A stretch of DNA of 64,000 nucleotides from Chelatococcus sp. HY11 (GCF_018398335.1 NZ_JAHBRX010000001.1:1984001-2048000), one strand, 5' to 3'. Shown: positions 1 to 9,042, counted from the stretch's first letter. Numbers and translations: made by a program. The notes: generated by a model not told the origin, from the letters alone.

Positions 1-619
1 CCAGACTGTCGTGCTTCGCCACGCTCGCGGCGCGTTTCAAGGCCTGATTGAGGAGGCCCGGGTCGGATGGCCGCTCGTCCCTGGCGGTGAGCGCGTTGTT
101 ATGGCGAACGAGCGGCCCGAGAATGCGCATCACGCCCGCGTTGCGGCCCTGCGGGCGGATCTCCTCGATCCCGTTCTCGGAAAAGATGATCGCGCCGACC
201 CGATCGCCGAGCACGGTGACACGCCAGGCCGCCAGCGCCGCCGCCTCCGCCGCGACCACCGATTTCATGGCGCGTCGTGAACCGAAGAACATGGACAGCC
301 TCTGGTCCACCAACAGGAGAACGCTGCGGTCCCTTTCCTCGGTGAAGACCCGCACATAGGGGGTGGCGAGCCGCGCCGTCGCGGACCAGTCGATGGTGCG
401 TGTGTCGTCGCCTTCCGCGTAGTGACGCAGTTCCTCGAAATCGAGGCCGCGTCCACGCAGGCGCGACGCGTGCCGGCCCGCGAGAAGGCTGTAGACGGGC
501 TGGCGCGGCAGGAAGCTGAAGCCCTTGGCGTTGTGACGCAGGCGCAGCAGCGCATCGAGCGTGACATAGACGCGGGCCTCGTCCATGTGGGCCTCGTCCA
601 AGCGGGCCTTCCCGATCAT
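1..619 (-). CDS. DUF58 domain protein (partial, C-terminus beyond window edge)
   Basis: About 206 codons are visible, reading out of the left edge without a stop. The DUF58 hallmark (LRHYAEGDDTRTIDW) lies near residues 55-70, followed by a VWA-like stretch beginning LLLVDQRLSMFF. DUF58 proteins usually sit beside MoxR ATPases, and this gene follows the MoxR gene by 22 bases. The chosen ATG at 619 has a purine-rich GGGAGGCG just upstream; a GTG directly before it (622) is an alternative. By family the MoxR/DUF58 pair acts as a chaperone or metal-insertion system for envelope or secreted proteins; the client here is unknown. The domain call is firm, the role is inference. Confidence 0.88.
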   Translation of the reverse strand, partial: MIGKARLDEAHMDEARVYVTLDALLRLRHNAKGFSFLPRQPVYSLLAGRHASRLRGRGLDFEELRHYAEGDDTRTIDWSATARLATPYVRVFTEERDRSVLLLVDQRLSMFFGSRRAMKSVVAAEAAALAAWRVTVLGDRVGAIIFSENGIEEIRPQGRNAGVMRILGPLVRHNNALTARDERPSDPGLLNQALKRAASVAKHDSL

Positions 620-641
620 CACCGCCTCCCGCTTGCGGCCC

Positions 642-1625
642 CTACACGGCGACCGCGACCTGCCTCACCAGTTCGTCGATCACATCGTCCCCGCGCACCC
701 CGTCGGCGCTCGCCTCGTAGCTGAGGGAAATACGGTGGCGCAGGCAGTCGTGGACGATCGCCTGCACATCCTCCGGCACCACATAGTCCCGCCCTTGCAG
801 CCACGCGTAGACACGTGAGGACCGGTCCAGGGCGAGCGTGCCGCGCGGGCTCGCGCCGATCGCGATCCAATCCTTGAGCTTGTCGCCGTAGTCCGTTGGC
901 CGGCGTGTCGCCGCGATCAGCGCGACCATGTAGCTCTCGACCGCATCCACGGTCTTCACGGCGTCGATCTCCTTGCGCGCGCCGAAGATCGCGCCCTGGG
1001 GGAGTTTGGGCGGCGGAGCCTCACCCGTTCCGGCCTGTTCGCTCCGGACCAGCCGCAAGACCTTGGCTTCGTCCGCATCGCTCGGGTAGTCGATCCGCAC
1101 ATGCATGAGGAAGCGATCCATCTGCGCCTCAGGCAAGGGGTAGGTCCCCTCCTGCTCGATGGGGTTCTGGGTCGCCAGCACCATGAAGAGATCCGGCATC
1201 GCGTAGCGCGTGCCGGACACGGTGACCTGCCGTTCCTCCATCGCCTCGAGAAGAGCCGACTGGACCTTGGCAGGGGCGCGATTGATCTCATCGGCCAATA
1301 CGAGATTACCGAAGATCGGGCCCTTGCGAAATTCGAAGCGGCCTGTGCCGTCGGGATCGGTGCGATAGATCTCGCCGCCCGTGACATCGGACGGCAGGAG
1401 ATCCGGCGTGAACTGGATCCGGCTGAATTCGGATTCGAGCGCCTGCGAAAGGCTCTTGATGGCCCGTGTCTTGGCAAGCCCCGGCAGGCCCTCGATCAAT
1501 ACATTGCCATTGGCGAGAAGCGCGATGACGAGACGCTCGACGACGCGCTCCTGGCCGATCACGGAGGCATTCACACGTTTCTGGAGCTCCAGGACAGCTT
1601 CGCGAGGCGTCATGCCGTTCCTCAT
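642..1625 (-). CDS. MoxR-family AAA+ ATPase
   Basis: AAA+ ATPase of the MoxR family, about 327 residues from the ATG at 1625. Walker A is GLPGLAKT (about residues 46-53), Walker B LVLADE (about 108-113), followed by the sensor region LATQNPIEQEGTYPLPEAQ. MoxR ATPases work with VWA or DUF58 partners as chaperones in maturation of protein complexes, and the DUF58 gene follows directly. The start at 1625 overlaps the stop of the upstream HAD gene as ATGA, which suggests coupling. A start at 1613 has a closer AGGA, and 1652 is a longer option. It belongs to the minus-strand operon that begins near 4726. Confidence 0.93.
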   Translation of the reverse strand: MRNGMTPREAVLELQKRVNASVIGQERVVERLVIALLANGNVLIEGLPGLAKTRAIKSLSQALESEFSRIQFTPDLLPSDVTGGEIYRTDPDGTGRFEFRKGPIFGNLVLADEINRAPAKVQSALLEAMEERQVTVSGTRYAMPDLFMVLATQNPIEQEGTYPLPEAQMDRFLMHVRIDYPSDADEAKVLRLVRSEQAGTGEAPPPKLPQGAIFGARKEIDAVKTVDAVESYMVALIAATRRPTDYGDKLKDWIAIGASPRGTLALDRSSRVYAWLQGRDYVVPEDVQAIVHDCLRHRISLSYEASADGVRGDDVIDELVRQVAVAV

Positions 1626-2659
1626 TTCTGGAATGGATAGATGACCTTCCAATCGTTCTTCATATCGACCACGGTCCAGCCGCGCTGGGGCGCCTGATCG
1701 AGCGCCTTGTCGAGGCGGCCGACCTCGGAATTGCGATCATAGGCCCACTCACGCACGGCATCGGTGTGATGAACCAGCAATCCAAAACGCGGGCCGGTGT
1801 TGAGCGTGGTCCACTGCAGCATTTCGAGATCGCCGTCGGAGTTGCCGGCGGCGAAAACGGGGCGTCGGCCGATGAAGCGATTGATGCCGACCGGCTTGCC
1901 GGGGCCGTCATCAACAAATTCAACGGCGGGAAGCTTTTCGATGACCGGCTTGTCGTCGTTCAGCTTGAAGATCGTCTTGCCACTGGAACCGACGATCTGC
2001 TCTGGCGGAATGCCATAGGTCGATGGCACCCACGGCCGCATGAACTCGATGCCTCCGCCGGACACGATAAAGGTCTTGAAGCCATTGGCCCGGAGAAAAT
2101 TCAGAAGCTCCAGCATGGGCTGGAACACGAGCTCGGTATAGGGTCGGTCGAACCTCGGATGGCGGGCGGTGGCCAGCCATTTACGGACGATCGCGTCGAA
2201 ATCCGTGACCGATAGGCCCGAATGGGTCAGCGCGATGATATCGAGGAGGCCCTTCTCGCCGAGGGCGGCAAGCGCGGCACGATCCCCGTCGATGACAGCC
2301 TTGAATGGCTGCGTGTCGCGCAGCGCCGGATTCGTCGCGCCCATCTCCTTCACCCGATCCATGGCGAAGAGGACCTGGAAATACATGGGCTGCTCGGACC
2401 ACAGCGTGCCATCATTGTCGAAGGTGGCGACGCGCTCCTCGAGGGGCACGAAATCGGCGCTCCCCTCGGTCGTCACCCGACGGACGAAATCGAGGATCGC
2501 GGTCTTGGTCCTGCCATCGTTCCAGGACGGCAGAGGGTCGCTCTGGGCGATGGCTGGCGATGGCTCGAAAGCGCCAAGGACCGGAGCCAGCGCGAGAACG
2601 AGACCAAAGCCGAATGCCGCCAGGCTACGCCTGCTCCAATTCCGGACTGTCGTGACCAT
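1622..2659 (-). CDS. Exported HAD-superfamily phosphatase
   Basis: 345-residue HAD hydrolase with an N-terminal signal peptide (twin arginine RR at 10-11, hydrophobic core, AIAQS cleavage-like end near residue 40), so probably periplasmic. HAD motif I is FDNDGTLW (nucleophile Asp81, acid Asp83). Motif II is in FIVSGGGIEF, and the late motif is AAGNSDGDLEM. Related proteins are often annotated as phosphoserine phosphatase-like, but substrate cannot be read from the sequence. It follows the formylglycine-generating enzyme gene by about 40 bases and overlaps the MoxR gene. Export of a HAD phosphatase next to a sulfatase-activating enzyme hints at scavenging of phosphate or sulfate esters outside the cytoplasm; that is inference. 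Confidence 0.88.
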   Translation of the reverse strand: MVTTVRNWSRRSLAAFGFGLVLALAPVLGAFEPSPAIAQSDPLPSWNDGRTKTAILDFVRRVTTEGSADFVPLEERVATFDNDGTLWSEQPMYFQVLFAMDRVKEMGATNPALRDTQPFKAVIDGDRAALAALGEKGLLDIIALTHSGLSVTDFDAIVRKWLATARHPRFDRPYTELVFQPMLELLNFLRANGFKTFIVSGGGIEFMRPWVPSTYGIPPEQIVGSSGKTIFKLNDDKPVIEKLPAVEFVDDGPGKPVGINRFIGRRPVFAAGNSDGDLEMLQWTTLNTGPRFGLLVHHTDAVREWAYDRNSEVGRLDKALDQAPQRGWTVVDMKNDWKVIYPFQK

Positions 2660-2700
2660 CGTTCCGCCCTCCCTTTCATCAGCGCCCGGTTATCCCCACG

Positions 2701-3708
2701 TCACAGCGGCGGGGCTCGCCGCAGGCAGCGAAAACCGACATGGCTGGTCGATGTATCGACCGGCTCGGCGTGGCGAGCGGCAGGCCGATAGCGCCGGCAA
2801 TAGTTCGGGGCGCACAGATGCGAGCCACCCTTCAACACCTTGCGTGGAATGGCGATCTGCGGCTGCCGCGGGTCAAAACTTGCCTCGCGGGCGCCGCCGC
2901 GCGGGTTGACCGGCACGCAGCAAGCCTTTGGCGCGTCGTCGGGATGCCGACTAGACCACCAGTCAGCTGTCCATTCCCAGACGTTGCCGATCATGTCGTA
3001 GACCCCGTAACCGTTCGGCGGAAAACTCCTGACCGGAGAGGTGCGCTCGAAGCCGTCTGTCGCGAGGTTCTCGAACGGAAACTGGCCCTGCCAAGTGTTG
3101 GCCATCTGGCGCTCGCCGGGATTGAGTTCATCACCCCAGGCGAATTCCGCGCTGTCCAGGCCGCCACGCGCCGCGAACTCCCATTCGGCCTCGGTGGGAA
3201 GCTCCTTGCCCGCCCATTTCGCATAGGCCTCAGCATCCCGGTAGGCGACATGGACGACGGGATGATCGTCCAGGCCAATGATGGAACTGCCCGGCCCATA
3301 AGGCTTGCGCCAATTGGCACGGAAGCGGAAGCGCCACCATTGGCTCCAGTCACGCAGATCGACGGGGTGGTCGGGTGGCGTAAAGACGAGCGAGCCGGCC
3401 TTCAGCATCCCGGGGAGCGCGCCGGGATAATCTTTAGGCTCCGGGCGGATCTCAGCGAAGGTCACATAATCCGTGGCCTCGACGAAAGCCCGGAAATGCG
3501 CGTTCGTCACAGGTGTTTCGTCGATGAAGAAGCCGTCGACAGTCACGCTATGGGCCGGACGCTCCTCCGTATAGTGCTGGTCGGATCCCATGCGGAAGGT
3601 ACCGCCCTCGATCCAGATCATCGGAACCTCAGGCACAGGTTGTTTCACCGCTGCGTGCCTAGGCCCACGGGATAGCTTGCTCAAGGCGCCACTCCTGCCA
3701 ATGACCAT
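2701..3708 (-). CDS. Formylglycine-generating enzyme (SUMF1/FGE family)
   Basis: 335-residue protein with the FGE-sulfatase fold: N-terminal IEGGTFRMGSD, central LPTEAEWEFAARGG, then GNVWEWTADWW and C-terminal KVLKGGSHLCAPNYC...GFRC. Both catalytic copper-binding cysteines of aerobic FGE are present (Cys299 and Cys304, spaced as in human SUMF1), so it should be active rather than a degenerate family member. FGE converts a CxPxR cysteine in type I sulfatases to formylglycine. No sulfatase gene is visible in this window, so the substrate must lie beyond the left edge or elsewhere. It sits 16 bases after the outer-membrane barrel gene and before the HAD gene in one operon. Confidence 0.93.
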   Translation of the reverse strand: MVIGRSGALSKLSRGPRHAAVKQPVPEVPMIWIEGGTFRMGSDQHYTEERPAHSVTVDGFFIDETPVTNAHFRAFVEATDYVTFAEIRPEPKDYPGALPGMLKAGSLVFTPPDHPVDLRDWSQWWRFRFRANWRKPYGPGSSIIGLDDHPVVHVAYRDAEAYAKWAGKELPTEAEWEFAARGGLDSAEFAWGDELNPGERQMANTWQGQFPFENLATDGFERTSPVRSFPPNGYGVYDMIGNVWEWTADWWSSRHPDDAPKACCVPVNPRGGAREASFDPRQPQIAIPRKVLKGGSHLCAPNYCRRYRPAARHAEPVDTSTSHVGFRCLRRAPPL

Positions 3709-3724
3709 GACATAGCCCGCACTT

Positions 3725-4726
3725 TCAGTCCCCCACGCTGATCGGCAGGGCGACGGTGAAGAGCCCGACCGTTCCTTCCTGGCGGTTCTTCGCGTTGAAT
3801 TCCCGAAAGACCTTCACACGTGTTGAAATCGGCGTCTTCCCCGCGGCGAAGTTGTAAGCCACTGTGCCGCCAAGTGCCGTCACGCGCCCCTCATAGCCGC
3901 CGAGTGTCGCCCCGGCGCCGCTGTCGCCGGACACCTGCTGATAGTGATAGCCCAGAAGCCCGATGGACAGCTCTTTTGTGAGTGTCTTGGTGGCCGCCCA
4001 TTCGACATGAAATTCCGTGCCGGTCCGATAGTCGGTGACGGGATTCTCACCGTTGAAGGTAAAGCCCGCTGTCGCCGAGAGATCGATGCCGAGTTCCGGG
4101 TCAAACCAGGTCAGCGCACCGGACAGGTCCGCGGCCCAACGATTGAAGGACAGATTGGCAAGACCGCCTTCGCGATAGTCGCCTATCGGCACATTGACCA
4201 GCAGCGTCGTGTTCCAGTGGAACTTGCCGGAGTGCCAGCCAAGCACCGCCGATACGACGGGGTCGCCGAACATCTCGGCCCTGTCGCGCAACGTTCTGCC
4301 GACGCTGCCGCCAAGACGCGGTCCCGCGAGTTCGACGCCGGCTGTGGCCCCGATCCTGCCGAATGGAACCACCGCCCCGATCGCGATATTGGCGCCAAGC
4401 ACCTGCCAAGGCGTCACCCAGGTGGCGGTCACGAAGTCGGCGCGCGCCTGCCCCTTCACATTGGCGACGACGCGCCCGCCGGATGGGAAGGACTTTCCGC
4501 CGCCGATCTTGCCGTCGTAGACATAAAAATCGTTCTGGAAGTAGAAGCCTGGCGGCGGCACGAAACCGGCCATGGGCCCACGGCTGCCAAGCAGGTAGAA
4601 GCCGATGCCGTTCTCGGCCGCTTCCGCCGGGCGGATCGCAGATGCCGCGAGAAAACAGCCGACCGCCGCTGCGAGATACCGCCGCCTGATGACACCCGCC
4701 TGCCGCCAATGCGACTGCTCACTCAT
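3725..4726 (-). CDS. SphA-family outer-membrane transporter (phenol MetA-like barrel)
   Basis: 333 residues with a cleavable signal peptide (RRRYLAAAVGCFLAASAI, then AEA-AENG) followed by a beta-barrel pattern of alternating aromatic and small residues. The start of the mature protein (GIGFYLLGSRGPMAGFVPPP) is typical of COG4313/PF13557 proteins, the phenol degradation MetA or SphA-like family. These are outer-membrane channels for hydrophobic or aromatic substrates. It is the first gene of the operon that includes FGE, HAD, MoxR and DUF58, so it may admit a sulfated or aromatic substrate. The substrate is not known. The family call is firm; the link to sulfate esters is inference. Confidence 0.85.
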   Translation of the reverse strand: MSEQSHWRQAGVIRRRYLAAAVGCFLAASAIRPAEAAENGIGFYLLGSRGPMAGFVPPPGFYFQNDFYVYDGKIGGGKSFPSGGRVVANVKGQARADFVTATWVTPWQVLGANIAIGAVVPFGRIGATAGVELAGPRLGGSVGRTLRDRAEMFGDPVVSAVLGWHSGKFHWNTTLLVNVPIGDYREGGLANLSFNRWAADLSGALTWFDPELGIDLSATAGFTFNGENPVTDYRTGTEFHVEWAATKTLTKELSIGLLGYHYQQVSGDSGAGATLGGYEGRVTALGGTVAYNFAAGKTPISTRVKVFREFNAKNRQEGTVGLFTVALPISVGD

Positions 4727-5390
4727 AGTGGGCCTGTTTCCCTCACCAACCTGCTGGTGACGCTAGGATTCGCCAGCCAGAGACCTCATTTGAGTTTCGT
4801 ATTATTGAACTGCTTCGGCTTATTTCACGATCTGACCGATGAAGAAACCGGCTGGAAGCAGAGCCTGCGGATAGGGCGCGAGGACCGTCAGAATCACGTC
4901 AGATTTTGCAAGCTGACGCAACCTCCTCACACCCGATGCGTCTTTCAGCCGAGCAAGCCACGCCGAGGCTCAATACAAGAATCGCACACCTCCCAGTGAC
5001 GCGAATCTACAGGAGGGTCATGCTGTCCGTCCAGATATGCTGTTTACACCCATCTTCTCCCCGGCGCAGAAGCAAACAAAGGGATCTTTTATTCAAATAC
5101 TCTCATGCGGGAAAAGCCCTGAGGCAGGCGCGCCTGCCATTGCGCCATCGCCGAGCGCCTGGGCGCCGAACTTCCCCACATTGCGGGAATAGCGCGATCG
5201 CGAAACCCCGCCAGTATCCTTGAAAATGGCTTACTTGAGCCAGATCCCCACCACCGCGACGCATGAGACGGGCATTGACGATCCCGGCCATATAGCATTA
5301 ACACTGCGCCGCCGAAGCGTGGCGCGACTTTTGCCAGATCTGGTTTGGGCCAGGCTGAAGTGGCCGCCTCTGCTTCATTTTGGCACCGAT

Positions 5391-5420
5391 CCCCGGCCCA
5401 GTCCTCCAGCTGGGCCGGGG
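5391..5420. repeat. Perfect 10-bp inverted repeat
   Basis: Arms CCCCGGCCCA (5391-5400) and TGGGCCGGGG (5411-5420) pair perfectly around a 10-base loop. No T-run follows on either strand, so it is not a standard rho-independent terminator. Function unknown. Confidence 0.7.
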
Positions 5421-5720
5421 ACAGTCCCGCCTTGAAATCGTGTTGTTCCTAAATGGGACCGTACAGTGTCTAGTATACAAGATCGCCATTATGCCCGGGA
5501 CCGCTATCTACCCTTGCATACGCGGACTTAATTCACAGCCCGGCGAAAGCCTTGAGAATATTGCGGCGTATTGAGATCCTTGTACGGGACGTCAAGTCAT
5601 ACGGTAACACGCTCCGCATTGCGCTTTTTTGTGCTCAATTTTTGTCGGGCGTCCCATATTGCAACTTTAGCTTAACAATCGGCCCATAGGTTCTCACTTG
5701 CCCTCTCCCCCCGAGGGCAG

Positions 5721-5773
5721 GCCCCGGTCGTTTTGACCCATCCCCCCAGGTTGGTCATGAGTACGACCGGGGC
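5721..5773. repeat. Perfect 11-bp inverted repeat with inner stem
   Basis: GCCCCGGTCGT (5721-5731) pairs with ACGACCGGGGC (5763-5773). Within the loop TGACC (5734-5738) pairs with GGTCA (5753-5757). Just upstream TGCCCTC (5699-5705) pairs with GAGGGCA (5713-5719). Together these make a highly structured stretch about 240 bases before the AI-2E family gene. It could be a leader structure, an sRNA or a protein-binding site; sequence alone does not decide. Confidence 0.6.
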
Positions 5774-6010
5774 TACCCGCAGGGAGCCTGCCGCGCGCCT
5801 AGGCGATGGTACCCCCAGGCTTCACCTCGTGTCTCCGCGTGAGCGCGGTCGAGGTATTGCCCACGGATATACAGACCCGGACGCCATGATGGCGCGGGCA
5901 AGGGACGGGCCCTATCGGCACGGATATGGCAGATTTCGAAACGTCAGCGGAACCGTCTTCCCGTCAGCGACTTATTGTCAACGCATGGTCAATGGTATGG
6001 GTTTGCGCGC

Positions 6011-7135
6011 ATGGATATCCTGAACAACAAGGATGCAAATCCAGCGGGCCCCGCCACAACGGCGACGAAGCCCAACCTGAGCGAGACAATAGGCTTGCCG
6101 ACCGACCCGGTCGTCATCTGCCTCGTCATTCTGGTAACCCTCGCCCTCCTCGCCACAGCCTATGTCGCGGCGGACATTATCCTGCCGATCGTACTTGCCT
6201 TCGTGCTGAAACTGTTGTTTCAGCCCATCATGCGGCTGCTCGAGAAGCTGGGACTGCCGCGCAGCCTGGCGGCGCTTTTACTGATCCTGGCGGTTTTCGG
6301 TGCCATCGTTGGCATCGGCGCCGCCATTTCCGGCCCGGCCGCGACCTGGGCGGGAAAACTTCCCGAAGGAATACCGCGCCTGCAGGAGCGTCTGCGCTTT
6401 CTCGACGAGCCGATCACCACGCTGCGGACCTTCCTTCACCAGGCGGACCGTTTCGTGCAGGGTGGCGAGGGCATCGGCAGCGCGGCTTCGGGCTCCGCCA
6501 TCGCCAGTGTGCTCTTCAGCAGCACCACGCATTTCGCCGGCAGCTTCTTCGAGACCATCCTCATCCTGTTTTTCCTCCTGATGTCGGGCAACACGTTCCT
6601 GAAGCGGACCGTGGAAATCCTCCCGAGCTTCAAGGACAAGCGTCAGGCCGTCGAGCTGTCCCAGCGCGTGGAGGAAAACATCTCCGCCTACCTTCTCACC
6701 ATCACCATCATGAACGTGGCGGTTGGATTGGCGACGGGCGTCGCCATGTGGGCCTGCGGACTGGGCGACCCCGTGTTGTGGGGTGTCGTCGCCTTCTTTC
6801 TCAACTATGTGCCGATCATGGGACCGTTCTTCGGCCTTGGGATCTTCCTCCTCGCCGGGCTCTTGAGCCTGGATCCGATCTGGGCAGCCCTGCTTCCCGC
6901 AGCGCTCTATATCGTCATCCACGTGATTGAGGGCGAAATCGTCACGCCCCTGCTGCTCGCGCGGCGTTTTACCCTCAATCCTGTCCTGGTGATCATCTCC
7001 CTGATCTTCTGGTTCTGGATGTGGGGGGTGCCGGGCGCCATACTCGCCGTACCCATGCTGGCGATCTTCAAGATCGTCTGCGACGGTGTGCAATCGCTCG
7101 CCGCTATTGGACATTTCCTGACCGGCGACGAGTGA
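6011..7135 (+). CDS. AI-2E family transporter / TerC-like permease (YdiK/PerM type)
   Basis: Integral membrane protein of about 374 residues from the ATG at 6011; an in-frame TTG at 5975 would add 12 residues. It has the family layout: two N-terminal membrane helices (VVICLVILVTLALL and IILPIVLAFVLKLL), a central soluble part, then a run of helices ending with the conserved NYVPIMGPFFG and PLLLARRFTLNPVLVI motifs. Family members have been linked to autoinducer-2 export or sodium/proton antiport, but most are uncharacterised and no lux genes are nearby. It stands alone, converging on the diguanylate cyclase gene. Neither candidate start has a strong ribosome site. Confidence 0.88.
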   Translation: MDILNNKDANPAGPATTATKPNLSETIGLPTDPVVICLVILVTLALLATAYVAADIILPIVLAFVLKLLFQPIMRLLEKLGLPRSLAALLLILAVFGAIVGIGAAISGPAATWAGKLPEGIPRLQERLRFLDEPITTLRTFLHQADRFVQGGEGIGSAASGSAIASVLFSSTTHFAGSFFETILILFFLLMSGNTFLKRTVEILPSFKDKRQAVELSQRVEENISAYLLTITIMNVAVGLATGVAMWACGLGDPVLWGVVAFFLNYVPIMGPFFGLGIFLLAGLLSLDPIWAALLPAALYIVIHVIEGEIVTPLLLARRFTLNPVLVIISLIFWFWMWGVPGAILAVPMLAIFKIVCDGVQSLAAIGHFLTGDE

Positions 7136-7227
7136 GCTGGCACGGGACGAACGATGGAACGGTAGAGGCGATCTATCGACAACTCGCGGCCGCTCTGTTG
7201 GCGGTGCGATGGCGCCGGCACCATTTT

Positions 7228-8160
7228 CTAGCTCGCCGCAGCGTGATCCTGTAGCTCACTTTCGATGTGAATGCGATTGCGGCCCGCCATCTTTGCCGCA
7301 TAGAGAGCTTTGTCGGCCCGGCCGAACAGGTCCGTCGGGGTATCGCCCGGCCGCCCCGCAGCAATGCCGGCCGAGAAGCTGTAGCTGAAGTCATTCCAGG
7401 CCTGGAGAGGTCGCGACAGACGCACGATAGCCAGCATGCGCTCAACGATCAGCGCCGCCTCCTCCACCGATGTGGAGGGCATGACGAGCACGAACTCCTC
7501 ACCGCCGAACCGCCCGAAGCAATCCGAACGCCGCACGCGCCCGATGATACGCGTCGCCAGATCGCGCAGAATAATATCACCGGACTGATGACCGTACCGG
7601 TCGTTGATGTACTTGAAATTGTCGAGATCAAGCACGGCGACGCAACCGTAAAGTCCAGTCTCGGGATCCGGCTGGCGCAAGATGTCCTCGATACGCGCCG
7701 TGACATAGCGGCGGTTGGCAATCCCCGTCAGATCATCGGTATAGGCGGCTTTCAGGGCAGTGTCCCGATCCTGCCGAACCAGACGCTCCTCGGCGCGAAG
7801 ATTTGTGATGTCGCTGGCGATGCAGAGCATCCATCCGTCGCCCTGCACGGTCTCCGTCATCCAGAGCCATCGACCATCCCACAAGTCGGTCTCAAGCGCC
7901 CGAAAGCCAATCTTGCCCCGGCGGGACTGCGTGGAGATGAGCCAAGCCTCGAAGTCATCCTGGCGAATCACCGTGCCACGCCGCAGGTGGAAATTCCGGC
8001 GCATGAGCTCCGACCACAAGGGCATCTCATCCGGATCAAGAAAAAAGGTGTCGCGAAAGGACCTGTTCGCATAGCGCAAACGATCGAACTCGTCATAAAG
8101 CGCGACGAGAACGGGCGCTGCTTCATAGAGATCAAACAGTTTGGCTGCCGTGTCGGTCAT
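7228..8160 (-). CDS. Diguanylate cyclase with N-terminal PAS domain
   Basis: 310 residues. Residues 1-120 form a PAS-like sensor (ALYDEFDRLRYANRSFRDTF near the start). A short linker follows, then a GGDEF domain from about residue 140 (LTGIANRR). The active-site motif is GGEEF (219-223), which is functional in many cyclases. The product-inhibition site RxxD is present at 210-213, five residues before it, so feedback control by cyclic di-GMP is expected. There are no membrane segments, so it is a cytoplasmic enzyme making cyclic di-GMP from two GTP. It has no EAL domain and no obvious partner gene nearby. The ligand of the PAS domain is unknown. Confidence 0.93.
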   Translation of the reverse strand: MTDTAAKLFDLYEAAPVLVALYDEFDRLRYANRSFRDTFFLDPDEMPLWSELMRRNFHLRRGTVIRQDDFEAWLISTQSRRGKIGFRALETDLWDGRWLWMTETVQGDGWMLCIASDITNLRAEERLVRQDRDTALKAAYTDDLTGIANRRYVTARIEDILRQPDPETGLYGCVAVLDLDNFKYINDRYGHQSGDIILRDLATRIIGRVRRSDCFGRFGGEEFVLVMPSTSVEEAALIVERMLAIVRLSRPLQAWNDFSYSFSAGIAAGRPGDTPTDLFGRADKALYAAKMAGRNRIHIESELQDHAAAS

Positions 8161-8381
8161 TGTGCTGCGTCACAGCCCACGTGCGCGGCATATCGCTGGA
8201 TGCCGCCGAATCCAGGCCTCGTCTCTTGCCAGCCCCACATGGCGGATCCCGCAGCTTGCAACACCATGCCCCGGCCCAAGACGAGAGCGCTACGGCTCAC
8301 GTGTTGATGGATACCAAATATCACCGTTATATGCAATCAACCGCGTACTCCAATGAATATATAGAAGAAATATTTAATATC

Positions 8382-8399
8382 AGCATAAATTACCAAGAT
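8382..8399 (+). promoter_or_regulatory. 18-base box shared by two small genes, copy 1
   Basis: The sequence AGCATAAATTACCAAGAT occurs here and again, identically, at 9025-9042. This copy ends 53 bases before the ATG at 8453; the other ends 52 bases before the ATG at 9095. Both lie in AT-rich DNA unlike the GC-rich surroundings. Same sequence, same strand and same distance suggest a shared promoter element or activator site. Confidence 0.7.
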
Positions 8400-8452
8400 T
8401 TTATCTGATAAATACAGTTATTATTAGCCTTCTCTTTGAAGGAAATTGCTCC

Positions 8453-8854
8453 ATGGGAAATATAATAGAAACAGCATTCTCTCAAATTGGTGAAATCACG
8501 CAGACATTATGCGACTGCGCCGGCGACGCTGCAAAATCTAGCTTGCATTATATCGGCTGGGGGGCCTCAAAACTTTGGGGATTAACGGGCTGGGCTGTGG
8601 AAAGCGTGGTGGACGGCATCAGCTGGGGCATCTCAACAGCATTGGCTCTCGGGACAGGCGGCTGGCTTTTACCCGCCCTGGACGGACACGACGGCCATGA
8701 TGCCGATGTGGCGCATTCTCCATCCCCGTACGTGACAACGTCGGCTTCTGAAGAGTCTGTCCAGTTGCGCACGCAGCCCGACGATCTTCACGGCGAGCCG
8801 CATCTCATCGGTGTGCCAGCCCTCACGAACGCACCAGATTGGCATCACGCCTGA
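8453..8854 (+). CDS. Small Trp/Gly-rich protein of unknown function
   Basis: 133 residues; I do not recognise a family. The ATG has a good ribosome site (AAGGAA, 8 bases upstream). An N-terminal amphipathic part (residues 1-33, with Cys20 and Cys22) is followed by a hydrophobic stretch with tryptophans at 36, 42, 47, 58 and 71; 36, 47 and 58 are exactly 11 apart. The C-terminal half is polar and His/Asp-rich (DGHDGHDADVAH) and probably disordered. There is no signal peptide. The 11-residue spacing, the leader box and the location link it to the gene at 9095. A lipid- or surface-associated role is speculation. Codon use is mixed but GC-richer than its AT-rich leader. Confidence 0.7.
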   Translation: MGNIIETAFSQIGEITQTLCDCAGDAAKSSLHYIGWGASKLWGLTGWAVESVVDGISWGISTALALGTGGWLLPALDGHDGHDADVAHSPSPYVTTSASEESVQLRTQPDDLHGEPHLIGVPALTNAPDWHHA

Positions 8855-8868
8855 CGGATACGACAGAA

Positions 8869-8898
8869 GCCGGCGGCATTTCGTTCGATGCCGCCGGC
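8869..8898 (+). terminator. Strong hairpin after small gene (terminator-like, no T-run)
   Basis: GCCGGCGGCAT (8869-8879) pairs perfectly with ATGCCGCCGGC (8888-8898) around an 8-base loop, 14 bases after the stop of the small gene. No T-run follows, so it may stabilise the transcript or act with Rho. Confidence 0.45.
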
Positions 8899-9024
8899 CC
8901 ATGATCCTATGACCAGCAGATACTGCTCACTGCCGCCCTCAACACCAGCACCCACGTTTCAACAGCCGATAATCATCGCCTTTTTCAGTTATATAAAAAT
9001 ATATAAACACTATATCTCCAAACT

Positions 9025-9042
9025 AGCATAAATTACCAAGAT
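9025..9042 (+). promoter_or_regulatory. 18-base box shared by two small genes, copy 2
   Basis: Exact second copy of AGCATAAATTACCAAGAT, 52 bases before the ATG at 9095. The DNA upstream is AT-rich with TATA-like runs; downstream a strong AAAGGAG ribosome site precedes the start. See the copy at 8382-8399. Confidence 0.7.

Larger units (their letters stand above)
4727..6010. other. Gene-poor intergenic region with inverted repeats
   Basis: About 1.28 kb between the divergent barrel operon and the AI-2E family gene. I see no convincing gene: the open frames here lack family features and good ribosome sites. The region holds three inverted repeats (around 5391-5420, 5699-5719 and 5721-5773), listed separately, plus promoters for both flanking units. 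A structured RNA or leader is possible but not shown. Confidence 0.6.

Noticed and set aside
5757-6023. Open frame just before the AI-2E family gene
   Set aside because: Begins inside an inverted repeat, overlaps the permease start and resembles no protein family.
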